Assembly (NCBI GenBank): GCA_029204225.1
Contig: CM055106.1
Coordinates: 47,190,633-47,254,632 of the forward strand
Reading direction: 5' to 3'
DNA from: Diphasiastrum complanatum
Taxonomy: Eukaryota; Streptophyta; Lycopodiopsida; Lycopodiales; Lycopodiaceae
DNA: 64,000 nucleotides
The translations under genes were made by a program, and so were the position numbers. Position 1 is the stretch's first letter. The number at the start of each line of letters is the position of its first letter. This document shows, piece after piece, positions 43,216 through 54,148 of the stretch. A model generated the notes under the pieces. It was not told the DNA's origin and ran no database searches. It was given only the letters and a program-made list of their open reading frames with translations.

Positions 43216-44647
43216 TTAAATGATGTTGCTTTCAAGGTCTATGCCTGCAAACTTGTCTAGATCGTCGTCCCAGCAATTATGACGTCTCTTGCTGACAGCT
43301 GCATAGTAGTCTGCACAAGTAAAAGATCGATACTTAAGTGGATTGTCTGCATGCACAAGCTCTTTGGGCACGGATATAGAGATGTCATACTGCGGGCTGT
43401 AGAAATAGCCCATGGAGAAGCGGCTTTGCTGTGGATTAAGAACCACTCTGTGCATTGAGCTTCTGTACAAACCATTGCTCCATGCCTGCAAAGACAATCA
43501 TCAAATCCAGCTGTCTCTCAATTAAGGTTTGATGATATATCCACTTCCGTTTTTAATCCGTCTACGCTATGGAAACATAATTCTGTGGAAACATAATTTG
43601 CAGGAAAGAAAATATGATAGGAAGAGATCGAAACCGCACCTGGAATATATCCCCAAGATTGACGACAAATGCATCAGCCACGGGGCTGATTTGAACCCAC
43701 TTTCCTTTGCTCTTTTCCACTTGAAGTCCACCCACTGCATCCTGGTACAAGATGGTCAAACAGTTGGGATCAGTGTGGGGACCTGCTCCTTGCGCCAAAG
43801 AGGGCTGTGAACAAGGTGGATAGTGATGTATATGCATTCCAGCGGTGTAGTTTTCAAAATTTTGGACGTATGTTTCTTCGTCCAGGCCAAGAGTTCTCGC
43901 AAGAATTTTCAGCAATGTATTTCCAAGATCGCGCATGGCAGAAGCGTAATCCAGAAACATGTAACTGACAAATGACAACCGATTGCATTACTTTTCGAAT
44001 CATCTTGAATTGTTGCAAGGCAACAGTTGAGTATTCTAAGCGAAGGAAAACTTCACATAACAATGAATTTAAATGAACCAGACAATGGCTGTCGTGATGC
44101 ATATGATGTAATTGGCATGTAGTTTGAAATTTACGCACCTAAAACCGTCGGTGTACTGAGGAGAGACTAGTTTGGCAAGCACATCCATGTTTGAGAATGG
44201 GGAAATTTGTACATTAAAGCTTTCAGCCCAAGGGGCTGGAGTTAAAAACTGCTTATGCCTGCCTTCATAGCCACTATAGATTCCCAGGTCGAATTTCTCC
44301 TTCTCTTCCACAGACAAGGAAAAGAATTCATGCCCAAAGGACTCAATTTTCCGGATGATTTCCATTGGCACTCCATGATTGATCACCTGAAAAAAGCCAT
44401 CCTTCCTGCATGCATCTGCTACTCTTTTTTCTACATATGCACGATCTTCCGCTCTACTTGAGTTCATCAGTGACAAATCTATCACAGGTGGCTGCAGTTC
44501 AGCAATGACATTACAAGAACTTCCATCACACCTCTGTTCTTCTGGAACCACAAATCTGGGGTGAAGGGAAGGGTATCTCTCCACTTGAGCTGCAATGTGG
44601 GCCAAATTGGGAAACTCATCATTTTTCTCCAATTGCTCAGAAGCCAT
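43216..44647 (-). CDS. 2-oxoglutarate/Fe(II)-dependent dioxygenase, gibberellin 20-oxidase-like
   Basis: Three exons with GT-AG introns: 44647-44139, 43964-43640, 43485-43216; 1,104 nt, 367 codons plus stop, frame intact. The ATG is the first of the frame. DIOX_N: PPVIDLSLMN to DACRKDGFFQVINHGVP (about residues 53-95). Catalytic 2OG-FeII_Oxy: HTD (H233, D235) and H290 (SSMHRVVLN) bind iron, RFS (R300, S302) binds 2-oxoglutarate. HYPPCSQPSLAQGAGPHTD, LTILYQD and VVNLGDIFQAWSNGLYRS resemble gibberellin 20-oxidases, and the second intron lies exactly at GDIFQ/AWSNG, as in GA20-oxidase genes. A cytosolic soluble enzyme; substrate may be a gibberellin precursor, but another DOXC-class substrate is possible. 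Its last exon is partly duplicated downstream. Confidence 0.88.
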
Positions 44648-44730
44648 CTCTCACGATACCAGCTGCAGGACGACTACTGCTTCAACAAATGCAGATCCAG
44701 CCAGCAAAACTAAAATATGAGAGCATGCAG

Positions 44731-44742
44731 CTGCATATATAG
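44731..44742 (-). promoter_or_regulatory. Candidate TATA box of the oxygenase gene
   Basis: Minus-strand TTCTATATATGCAG lies about 90 bp upstream of the ATG, giving a leader of roughly 55-60 nt. A longer TATATATA stretch at 44826-44840 is an alternative. Confidence 0.45.
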
Positions 44743-44989
44743 AATCTGTATTGTACACTCTGGCCAATCTGAATAATTCTCTATAATCGCAAGAGGGAAG
44801 AACAATGACCCGAAAGCCAATCTTGTGCTATTATATATATACATACACATATATGCATTTGGAAGCAAATCATAAGAAGCGTGCACTACTATCGTGATGG
44901 TAAGCAGCCGGAAAAAAGGCAGACCATACGAAAAATTGATAGGGGCCCTACCATACCGTAGCATGCATGCACCGTTGTCATGACCTGTG

Positions 44990-45662
44990 ACTATCAATAA
45001 AAAGTCGTTAAGCAGTGGTAAGAGAAATGGCTACGGGGCTTATTTTGGGTGGGGTGGGGAGGTCTCACTCAGAGGGGCATTATGCCAGAGGAAGGGCTTT
45101 CACCCTTGAGGCAAACTTCCTTGCTCTAAAATTAATGTTTAGTTTTACGACCCAAAAAAAAAAAATACAGACACGGATAGATTGTGCTCCGTAAGCCAAG
45201 TCCATTTCCTTCATTAAAAAGCAAAACGTGATTTTACGGTTGTAATCACCACAATGTTATATGACTATAAGATGTCGTAATAAGCATAATGCTATATGAC
45301 TATGATATATATGGTAGCGTTGAGTGATGTTAAAGTCTTGTTGATAAAGTATGAAATACCTCTAAAAGTATATCAGTAAAAGTCAAACTGCTTACTATGC
45401 TTCATAATGTACATGTGAAAAAAGTCAAGGTACCCATCATGCAATGGAATGTGCTGGGCTGAGGACATTCTGCCCGGTTCGACTTTCCAAAACATTTTAG
45501 GCTCGACCCCTCCGGGCCTCGCCTAAAAGAATTAAGTGACATTCACAATATAAAGGGCACAAGTTTTTTTAGCATGTATAGTTACATAAGCTCTTGCCAA
45601 CTTTTGTTTAATTTTAAAATAAAGTTTTTATCGTATATTCTAAGTTCAACTCACGAAAGTAT
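44990..45662. other. Spacer upstream of the oxygenase gene
   Basis: G-rich 45045-45070, an A12 run at 45157, and otherwise AT-rich sequence. No gene recognised. Confidence 0.45.
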
Positions 45663-45869
45663 GTGAAGGTTGCCAATGCTACCTTTAGTAAAATTGTCGG
45701 ACAAGGCACGATTCTCTCTCAGGTCCTGAATGGATTTGTCAAGGAATTAAAGGGAGTATTCCAAGTCTCCAGCCTTGACAACAACCTGACTGGGATAAGT
45801 AAATTGGTTGATGTAAGCCTATATATCTTATACGCTCTTCAAGAGATATGGTTGAAATCTCTACAATGA
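45663..45869 (+). pseudogene. Copia protease-end fragment
   Basis: Frame KVANATFSKIVGQGTILSQV through VFQVSSLDNNLTGISKLV, matching the conserved copia stretch after the protease (VANGTFSKIAGKGTI...SLNCNLLSISKL). About 50 recognisable codons only; the following codons are unrelated. Confidence 0.65.
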
Positions 45870-46660
45870 TGCCTATAACCTAATAGCCACAAGAACAAGA
45901 GTGGGAGATCTCTATTGTCTTACAACACAAGTGGACTACCAAGCCATGTTATCAATAAAAGAAAATTTAATGGAACTATTGTAGTTGGTATTCTCAACTT
46001 CTTTCAAACCCTATTTTCTAGATCAAGCAATAGCAAATAAATAGATATGAATGATAGTTTTTCCTTTCCTGCCAGCCCGTAGTTCTTTCCAAAGTGAGGA
46101 ATGCATATTAATAAGATGATATGCAAGCTTTCAAATGAATTTTGACTGTAATATGTGGTAATAACTGGCATGATACTCCCTAAGTCTCTATATTGTGAGT
46201 GACATTTGATTTAAAAAACTGAAAAGGTTAAGTGAAAATATGGTGAGTACATTACGCATACCTACCTGTTCACTGGACGATAGCGTTTCCCAAATTTTGG
46301 GTCTAGATATTTTGCTAGATAGTACCGGAAATGGTGTGCCCATGTTGCGACTTAGCCAGGACAACGTGTTTCAGCTGTTTCTGGCGGACTTTCTGCTCTG
46401 GTGTTTCACAGAAGTCAGGTCAAATTAACGCTCTCTCCACCCACAGATAACAAAAACCGGAAGAAACGCTTTAGAGGTTGACAATTTATTACTAGCAGCT
46501 AACTTGGGATATTGTATGCTAGCAGGTCTATCCTAGCAAAACATAGAGCTTATGGATTAAAACATGTTTCCTTACTCTTCCCCAACTTATTCATTCGATT
46601 AAATGGATACAACGACAAAAATGCCAGCCTTGAACCATACGTACTGTGAAGGATTTCAGA
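45870..46660. other. Spacer, no gene recognised
   Basis: One 62-codon frame at 46240-46428 shows no motif. Confidence 0.45.
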
Positions 46661-47117
46661 TCATTCAAGATCCAATCCATGCCCTTGATCTTTGGTTACA
46701 ATAAGGAGTAAACTAACAATCCTGCCAATGTAGAAAAAACAGCATCTACATACAAAATGAGATGCAAACCATTTGCTTGCTTGTCTCCTCCAACTTTGTC
46801 CTTTCTTGATATGTCTCCACCATAAACTCCATGAATGAGCCTCCATCTCCATCTTGCCACAAGATATCATCAACACTTGATGACTTGGACATGAATGAGT
46901 GATATAATGAACCTCCAATAGCTTCATTTCCATCAGCAAACCAGCCAAGAATGCTAGTACAACTCCAACAATAAGATATTGCAAGACAATGTAGCTAGTT
47001 TGTCCATATCTTGACAATTTGCACACATCTACATGAAATAGCTCAAACATGAGATAGAACAAGTAAAATAAACTTGAACAAAACTTCCTTGTTGCTCCTT
47101 TGACCTTACTTAAGTCT

Positions 47118-47900
47118 TCAATAAGCTGTAAAAACAGATCCATAACTTCTTTGCCAATTACCTCTCATTTGATGCTCTTGACTAGCTCCCCAATTGCCAC
47201 CTTTCCTTTTGTGTTGTTGAAGCCCTTTGAGACCAACCTCTTGATCTTCCTCTTGACCATCAAAGTCATTGAAAAAACTTTGTTTTTCAGATCCATTACT
47301 TGATTTTCCAGTATTAAAACCATGAGAACCAATATCCATTGCATAGCATCATCTACACAAGAAGATTCTCCAAAACATGTGAGTAAAGCAAAGTGAGTCA
47401 CTTCCACTTGCTTACCTTTCTCTTGATAATCAAAGATATGAATATCTTCAGACTTGAACCTTTGGAAATACTCCCTCTCAAACATATGATCTAGATCCAA
47501 CAAGATCTCATCAATGACAAAGGTTAGTGAAAACAATGTCACCAATGTCACCATCATAAATCAAAAGATAGATTCCAAACTTTCCATCCAACATGAAGTA
47601 GAGTAGGTGAAGATGAGTATCAAACCTAATAAATCCAGCCCTCTTGAGTCCATAAAAAACCTCAATAAGCTCATCAATGAGATCTCCCTTGCCTTGAAGA
47701 AAGTGCCTCTCGATTTGCTCCATGTAGTCTTCTCCAACCAACCTTTTGCCATCTCAATCATGAGTGATCAATTCATAATCATAGAATCCTTTGAGTTGAT
47801 GAAGAGATGTGAGATCCATGTCTTGGATCTTCTCAAGAACCAATCTTCCATTGCTCTTTCCTTCATAAGAATCCCTCTTAATATGATTGCATCATAAGAA
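47118..47900 (-). other. Unrecognised coding-like stretch in the copia-like element
   Basis: Overlapping minus frames look protein-like when joined: GRLVLEKIQDMDLTSLHQLK, GEDYMEQIERHFLQGKGDLI, FIRFDTHLHLLYFMLDGKFG, then in other frames DHMFEREYFQRFKSEDIHIF and GLKGLQQHKRKGGNWGASQE. Frame changes occur near 47530 and 47340. Not integrase or RT as far as I can see. It may be cargo carried by the copia-like element, or captured host sequence. Confidence 0.35.
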
Positions 47901-48017
47901 GTAGAAACCTCAAGTGACATTAGAAGCCATGCAAAAAATGATTAGTACCTTCAACATAAGGATGATTGAAGTACTCTCTTTTTTCAAACAAGAACTTCTA
48001 CTCAATGTTTTAGGTAA

Positions 48018-49130
48018 TCACTCATATGATAATGATTCTTCCTCACTATCATTCACAATGACGTCATTCAAAGTACATCCTACTTTGAACACTTCACATA
48101 CTTCTCTTTTTCTTGACTTGTGACTATGTCCCTCACCAAGTCTCTTGATAGAACCATTTGATCTACTCTCTTTATGAAGACATGTGACTCCACTTGCTGA
48201 AAAAATGACTTTCTTGGACTCATCACAAAAGAATGTAGAAGAACCACCTCCTTCATGCATGCACCTAGCAATATCTTTTTCCATATGATCAAAGAAGTCA
48301 TTAACAACAATCTTTTCCAAGGAAGAACCTTCACCTCCATTGATGAAGTTAGTTCTTGCCTTACCTTTTTCATGCTTGCACTTGCCATGAAGAACCATTA
48401 AAACACCATCATTATCCTCAAAACTAGCCAAGTTAGCACAAAGATGAACATCTCCAAGAAGCATATTAGATCTTGACCTAGATCTAGCATAAGGAAGCTT
48501 TTTAGACTCAACATAAGATCCACCAATCTTATTGATGCTAAAAGGGAACCTTGGAAAGTTGAGACCAATCTCCTTTTCCATTCCATACTTTTTGTTAGCC
48601 ATAACAAAAGCATAAAGCTTGAAAAGTCTACCTTGTCTATTTCCCCTAACAATCAAGATTTCTTCCTTTGTAATGAAGCAAGCATCACCACCAAACTTTA
48701 CCATGTATCCTTTCTCTATCATTTGACCAGCACTTAACAAATTCTTTGAAAGTGAAGGAATGTAAAGAACACCATCAAGTCTTGTTTTCCTATTAGTAGA
48801 GAGACAAATAAGAATTGAACCAATACCTTCAATCACACACTCACTGCCATTGGCCATGTGAATTGCTTTCTTGACTCCATCATAAGTGACCAAAGAAGTA
48901 AAGAACTCCTTGTGACTAGTCATGTGTGAACTAGCTCCACTATCAATCCACCATGAATCTTTGTCACCTTCACTTGATATTGGACTTGAAGAACACATCA
49001 AAAGAGAATTACCACCACCTAGATCCTCATCATTAGTAGTAAAGTTGATTTGCTTGCTACCTTCATCTCTTTGCTTCTTCAAACATTCATTTGCAAAATG
49101 CCCTTTGATTCCACAATAAAAGCATTTCAA
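48018..49130 (-). CDS. Copia-like gag zinc knuckle and protease fused to unknown tail
   Basis: A 370-codon open frame. Residues 1-20 contain the CCHC knuckle CFYCGIKGHFANEC; the protease DSWWIDSGASSHMTSHKEFF has the DSGA active site; VLYIPSLSKNLLSAGQM and GNRQGRLFKLYAF follow. From about residue 175 on the tail is not copia: GLNFPRFPFSINKIGGSYVE, ARSRSRSNMLLGDVHLC, GEGSSLEKIVVNDFFDHMEK and HEGGGSSTFFCDESKKVIF, ending at 48018. In ordinary copia the GAG-pre-integrase domain would be here. The frame is intact over the fusion, suggesting it was kept for some time. Confidence 0.6.
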   Translation of the reverse strand: MKCFYCGIKGHFANECLKKQRDEGSKQINFTTNDEDLGGGNSLLMCSSSPISSEGDKDSWWIDSGASSHMTSHKEFFTSLVTYDGVKKAIHMANGSECVIEGIGSILICLSTNRKTRLDGVLYIPSLSKNLLSAGQMIEKGYMVKFGGDACFITKEEILIVRGNRQGRLFKLYAFVMANKKYGMEKEIGLNFPRFPFSINKIGGSYVESKKLPYARSRSRSNMLLGDVHLCANLASFEDNDGVLMVLHGKCKHEKGKARTNFINGGEGSSLEKIVVNDFFDHMEKDIARCMHEGGGSSTFFCDESKKVIFSASGVTCLHKESRSNGSIKRLGEGHSHKSRKREVCEVFKVGCTLNDVIVNDSEEESLSYE

Positions 49131-49259
49131 CTTAGACTTATCTTTCTTTTTGCCAAAAGAAGAAGTCTCACCTTGATCTTGCCCTTTAGACCACTTGCCT
49201 TTGCCTTTGCCCTTGAACTTGCCTTTGATGAATATAGTCTCCTCTTCATAATACAGAAG

Positions 49260-49703
49260 TACACTTATCTGATCTGATGGTATGAAATCAACAGATACCT
49301 TTTAGGTCGTGGTTAATCTGCCACTCTTGTAATTCCCTGATTAGTTGTAGATGCTTAATCACTCTTCTTATTGCCTAATCTAGTAGTCTGCTCTTCGCGA
49401 ATTATTATTAGTCTAGCTGTTCGCAATTAATTTTTTAGTCTTGTCTTTCATGACTAATTTGTGACTGACAATCAGTCTAGCTGTTCATGACAAATTATCA
49501 TTCTGAGGTCTTTATGATCAATGTCTGGCTACGTAATCAGATCGAACTTGATTTCTATCACTAATGTTCTATTCGAGTCTGATAAGCGTAGTCATGCTTA
49601 AGAAAAGAGTGAGATAGCTCGTTCCACTGCACATGAACATTTTCTATTCGTGTTCATTTCTTCTCGATCTATTTTTGTTTCTAACAGGTCCTCTTTTCCA
49701 ATA
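49260..49703 (+). repeat. Copia family B 5' LTR remnant (3' portion)
   Basis: Matches about 59850-60266 (TTATTATTAGTCTAG, TTTAGTCTTGTCTTTCATGA, GGCTACGTAATCAGATCGAA) and ends CCAATA where the intact LTR has CCAACA. The first half of the LTR is missing, replaced by the end of the minus copia-like element. Confidence 0.85.
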
Positions 49704-49716
49704 TGGTATTAGAGCT
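49704..49716 (+). other. Primer binding site of copia family B
   Basis: TGGTATTAGAGCT directly after the LTR end; one change from the initiator tRNA-Met complement TGGTATCAGAGCT. Confidence 0.85.
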
Positions 49717-49859
49717 ATTTTATGTAGCTTGATAAGCTTCCACAGTAACAAGACTCTACTAGTCGATAGAGTAATTGTCTTCTTGTTTTGTAATTTAGCA
49801 CCAGATTTTTATACTTAAGTCACTGATAGTTATTCCTATCACCTAGACTAATCTTTCAC

Positions 49860-50660
49860 ATGGATTCCCAAGGGAAAGCCAATCCTATCATGGACAAGCT
49901 TGATGGAGCCAATTACCATCTATGAAAATTTAAGATGAAAATAGTGCTAATGGCTAAAGAATTGTATGACGTTGTTACAGGTGTAGAAGGAAAACCCGAA
50001 GCTGACGACGCAACAATCACCAAATGGAAGCTGATGGATGGAAAGGCTTTCACGCTGATCATCCTCAACATTTCAGATACTCAGATTGACCATGTATCCA
50101 AGGCCCAGACATCCAAAGAAGTTTGGGACATCTTGAGCACACTATACGAAGTGCAAGATATAGCCTCTAAGCTACATCTCAGGAAGAAATTTTACTCCCT
50201 CAAGATGGTGAATGGTGATTCTCTGCAAACTCACATCAACCAATTCAAGGACCTGTTGAAGCAAATAGCCGCTGTCAGATCTGTCATAGACGATCAAGAC
50301 GCAGTGATGCAACTGCTTACAAGCTTGCCAAGCTCATACGACAATTGGGTGATGATCATCACGACACATCCAGAACTGACTCTTTTGAGAGTCATTACAA
50401 TGTTGTTGCAGGAAGACACGTAGAGGAACGAAGCCTCAAGTTCCTCAGTTGATTCTCACGCCTTGTACACCAACAATAGCACAACTAAGCAGAAGAAGAA
50501 GAAAGGCCCGAAGCAATCAAAGCAAGACCAGAAACTAACACAATACAAGAAACAGTAGAATCCGCACACGAAGAAGAAGATGTTCTGCAGATACTGCAAG
50601 CAAAACAACCACAAAATTCAAGACTGTCGGATATTACAAGCTAAGAACAACTACAAGGGA
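49860..50660 (+). pseudogene. Copia B gag (plus copy)
   Basis: ATG 49860 (MDSQGKANPIMDKLDGANYH) meets TGA where Trp is expected (HLW to HL-stop), then continues as VLMAKELYDVVTGVEG, AQTSKEVWDILSTLYE and TLLRVITMLLQED, the UBN2-type copia gag. Further stops follow. The knuckle CRYCKQNNHKIQDC (about 50587-50628) is in the same region. The inverted copy at 57234-56460 is a close relative. Confidence 0.87.
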
Positions 50661-50714
50661 TAGTCGAATCAAGTGACAAATGTAGCTACAGAAGCTCCAT
50701 AGCCCATTCAAGAA

Positions 50715-51149
50715 GTGGATCATGATGCCTTCATGACCAGCCATCAAGGAGCATCCAGCGACAGTTCTTGGTTCTTGGATTCTGATGCCACTCAGCATAT
50801 GACTAGTCTCATTGACTGTTTTGAGTCCTATACACCCTACAGTACCAACAAATACGTTCACCTTGGCGATAATAGCACACAAGCTATTAAAGGTGAAGGT
50901 ACTATAAGATTAAGCTTTGCAAATGATCAATCTAAGCTAGTTTCTAAAGTCTTGTATGTACCAAATTTATCTACAAATCTGCTCTCTATAAGCAGAATCA
51001 TAGATTTAGGATGTAGAGTAGAATTCGAATGTGATCAGTGCAAAGTAGTTAATAGGACAGACAAGATCCTAGCACTCGGAAACATGCATGGATACTTGTA
51101 TAGATTAAGTCATTGCTTTTTTGCCTCTAGTCAGGAGCTCAGTACTTAA
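50715..51149 (+). pseudogene. Copia B protease (plus copy)
   Basis: Frame with SSWFLDSDATQHMTS: the active-site DSGA reads DSDA, a Gly-to-Asp change that should impair the protease. IRLSFANDQSKLVSKVLYVP and NLSTNLLSISRI follow, then the start of the pre-integrase region. Confidence 0.87.
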
Positions 51150-51850
51150 TATTCAAGCAAATAAAAGTTTACTTTGGCATTATAGACTTGGTCACTTGAA
51201 TCATGCTGCTGTACAACAAATGTCTCAACATTCTATTGTTCTTGATCTAGACACTTGTCTGTCAAGACTGTCTAGTTGGTAAACAGAATAGGAAACCATT
51301 TAGATCAAGCCATCAACATACTACTAGAGGATTATTAAACATTGTAAATTCAGACATTTGTGGCCTGATGAAAAATCCTTCGCTGAAGGATGCAAAGTAT
51401 TTTATAACTTTTATTGATGAATTCTCCAGAAGGACTATGGTTTACTTTATCAAGAAGAAATCAGAAGTTTTCGATTGCTTCAGAATCTTCAAGGAGCATG
51501 TAGAAAAAGAGACTGGAAGGACTCTCAAGGTCCTAAGGTCAGACAATGGTGGAGAATATATCTCTATCGAGTTTAAGGAGTACTGCTAGATCCAAGGCAT
51601 TGAGCAACAATTCATCACTCCTTACAGTCCTCAGTCTAAATGCTTAGTCGAGAGGAAGAATCGTACCTTGGTTGAATCAGCCAAATATATGCTAGTGCAT
51701 GCATCATTGCCCAAGAGCTTCTGGGCCAAAGCTGTCTCCACTGCAGGTTACATCCAGAACAGATGTTCAACCAAGACCCTCTCAGGCAAGACATCCTACG
51801 AGGTGTGGACAGGCTTTAAGCCTTCTGTGAAGAACCTAAGAGTGTTCGGA
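51150..51850 (+). pseudogene. Copia B integrase (plus copy)
   Basis: Pre-integrase LWHYRLGHLNHAAVQQMS, then the core: NSDICGLMKNPS (first Asp), KYFITFIDEFSRRTMVYF, LRSDNGGEYIS (second Asp), a stop in the SQ/IQ position, LVERKNRTLVE (Glu), and KSFWAKAVSTAGYIQNRC, SYEVWTGFKPSVKNLRVFG. The catalytic triad is present but stops break the frame at 51587-51589 and elsewhere. Confidence 0.88.
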
Positions 51851-52862
51851 TGCATTGCCTGAAAGACACAAGAGAAAAATTGGGCTTCCAAGGTCTCAAG
51901 ACCATCCTGATTGGATATACTTCTTTTGATAACACATACAAGTTGTATGATCCCGATACCCAGGAAGTCTTGTATAGCCAGGATATAGTCTTTATTGAGG
52001 ATCAGTTCGTCAACATCAAAGACAAGGATATTGTTCCAGGAGAACCTTCATCATCTGTCATTGACACGACAATCAGGGCTTTGGGCTCAGGCATGTCCAT
52101 TGATGACCCACTATTTGACAGGAAATTAGATGAAGACATTGCTGCTACCAAACAACAAGTCCCAGGAGTGGTTCATCAGTCGATTCCTCCTAGAAGATCA
52201 AGTCGACTGCGCACACAACCCACAAGGTATACTCTTGAGTCTGCATGTCTCTTGATATAGGAACCGAGAACCGTCGAAGAGGCACTCAGCTCCAGACTCT
52301 GATCTCTGGAGAGAAGCTATGGATAGAGAGTACTCCTCTCTGATCAAGAACCAAATGTGGTCACTAGTTGAAGCTCCTATTGGCTGCAATACCATTGATT
52401 GCAAATGGATCTTCAAGATCAAGTACAATGCCAATGGAGCAATCGATCGAAGAAAGGCAATACTGGTAGCATGAGGATTCAATCAGATCTCCAATGTCGA
52501 TTAAAGTGAGACTTTCAGTCTATAGTCAAGCATTCATTGATCCGAGCCCTCCTATCATATGCTGCAGCTGCCGACCTCGAAGTGCATCAACTTGATGTAC
52601 AAACAACTTATCTGAATGGAGTTATACAAGAAGACATCTACATGATCCATCCCAAAGGATACATGCTGGAAGGTATGAAGAATCATGTTTGTAAACTCCA
52701 TAAGGCACTCTACAGCTTGAAACAATCTGCCAGAGCTTGGTTTCAGAGGATCAATACATTTCTCATCGAACAAGGTTTCCAACCAAGCACTGCTGATTGC
52801 AACGTCTATTCCAAGTCGGTGCAACAATCCTTCATTATCATCACCTTATATGTGGATGATAT
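51850..52862 (+). pseudogene. Copia B integrase tail and RT amino half (plus copy)
   Basis: 51850-52260 is the integrase tail (LGFQGLKTILIGYTSFDNTY, YSQDIVFIEDQFVNIK) and linker ending SRLRTQPTRYTLESACLLI. RT follows with many stops: KNQMWSLVEAPIGCN, KWIFKIKYNANGAI, then 52537-52872 EVHQLDVQTTYLNGVIQEDI, LHKALYSLKQSARAWFQRI and IITLYVDDM (YVDD catalytic box). The copy ends right after this box. Confidence 0.88.
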
Positions 52863-53102
52863 GTTTCCATGAGGAAGAACCAGGTATGGACGTTGCAGCC
52901 ATTACCACATAAGCGCAAGACTGTCAAATACAAAAGGGTTTTCAAGCTCAAGTATGGACCGGATGGGAATGTCTCGAAATACAAGGCAAGACTGGTAGCG
53001 AAGGGTTTTTCTCAGAGATATGGTATTGACTACTCTAAAACCTTCTCTCCTGTCGTCAAACATTTGTCCCTACATTTGTTGTTTACATATGCAACTACTT
53101 AG
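52863..53102 (+). pseudogene. RT fragment of another copia family
   Basis: Frame [39 protein letters not shown] and [20 protein letters not shown], the copia RT start, but clearly different from family B. Joined directly to the YVDD end of the preceding fragment and truncated after some 75 codons. Confidence 0.82.
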
Positions 53103-53580
53103 CTACACATTCCCTTGAAGACACATGTTGAAGCTCCACCTCCTTTGCAATGACTCGCTCCCTCACAAAATGATATTGTATCTCAATATGCTTGCTTCTA
53201 GCATAGTTTTTGACAATAGAACTTTGATTAATCATAAGAATGATCTTCTTCCTAAGAATATACCTTCTTTCAATTTTCATGTAATGCTCAAAATAGAAAC
53301 AACCATAATTGATATAGAGAATAGTGTCCACTTGGGATGCTTCATTAATTCTTACATCAATTTTACATGTAAAAATGTGACTAGAACATGAAAAATCAAA
53401 TAGAATGTAAATGAGATGATTCCACCATGCTTGCAACTTTGAACTCTCTGGAAAAATACAGCAAACAAACAATAAATGTGAGTGATCAACTTTTGCTTGC
53501 ATGTCTCCTCCTCCTTTGTCCTTCGTTGCCATGTATCCACCATGATACTCCATGAATGAGCCTCCATCTTCATCTTGCCT
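53095..53580 (-). pseudogene. Copia RNase H end and adjoining element sequence
   Basis: On the minus strand NQSSIVKNYARSKHIEIQYH and FVRERVIAKEVELQHVSSRE are the end of copia RNase H (about 53250-53098). The part nearer 53580 (KMEAHSWSIMVDTWQRRTKE) matches 46770-46858. Both belong to a copia family other than B. Confidence 0.7.
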
Positions 53581-54148
53581 CAGATCAAGTCGAGTGCGAA
53601 CACAACCCACAAGGTATACTCCCGAGTCTGCATGTCTCTTGATACAGGAACCGACAACAGTCGAAGAGGCACTCAATCAACTAGACTCTGATCTCTGGAG
53701 AGAAGCTATGGATAGAGAGTATTCCTCTCTGATCAAGAACTAGATGTGGTCACTAGTCGAAGCTCCTATTGGCTGCAATATCATTGATTGCAAATGGATC
53801 TTCAAGGTCAAGTACAATGCTAATGGAGCAATTGATCAAAGGAAGGCAAGATTGGTAGCACGAGGATTCACTCAGATCCCCAACGTCGACTACAGTGAGA
53901 CTTTCTGTCCAGTAGTCAAGCATTCGTCGATCCGAGCCCTCCTATCATACGCTGCAGCTGCCGACCTCGAAGTGCATCAACTTTATGTACAAATAGCTTA
54001 TCAGAATGGAGTTATACAAGAAGACATCTACATGATCTAGCCTTAAGGATACTTTCTGAAAGGTATGAAGAATCATGTCTGTAAACTCCATAAGTCACTC
54101 TACGACTTGAAACAGTCTGCCAGAGCTTGGTTTCAGAGGATCAACACT
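53581..54148 (+). pseudogene. Second copy of copia B RT segment; left arm of an inverted repeat
   Basis: Repeats 52196-52745: SSRVRTQPTRYTPESACLLI, LWREAMDREYSSLIKN, KWIFKVKYNANGAIDQRKAR, QIPNVDYSETFCPVVKHSSI, EVHQLYVQIAYQNGVIQEDI, LKQSARAWFQRIN. Less damaged than the first copy. It ends at 54148 and, after about 158 bp, is followed by the same sequence in reverse (54307-54882). Confidence 0.88.

Larger units (their letters stand above)
46661..49250 (-). mobile_element. Copia-like non-autonomous element or relic with unrecognised cargo
   Basis: On the minus strand it has a Lys/Gly-rich gag end, CCHC knuckle and protease (49250-48540), followed not by integrase/RT but by about 1.8 kb of open-frame sequence of unknown type. 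At 46770-46858 it has a sequence reading KMEMEAHSWSLWWRHIKKG that recurs at 53492-53580. No LTR pair or PBS was found. The right end is cut off by the LTR remnant at 49260. Confidence 0.55.

Noticed and set aside
43257-43475. 72-codon minus frame within the oxygenase last exon
   Set aside because: Out-of-frame shadow of exon 3.
45430-45540. tRNA-derived SINE or tRNA gene (GGTTCGACTT)
   Set aside because: The B-box-like string is imperfect and no matching A box or cloverleaf was found.
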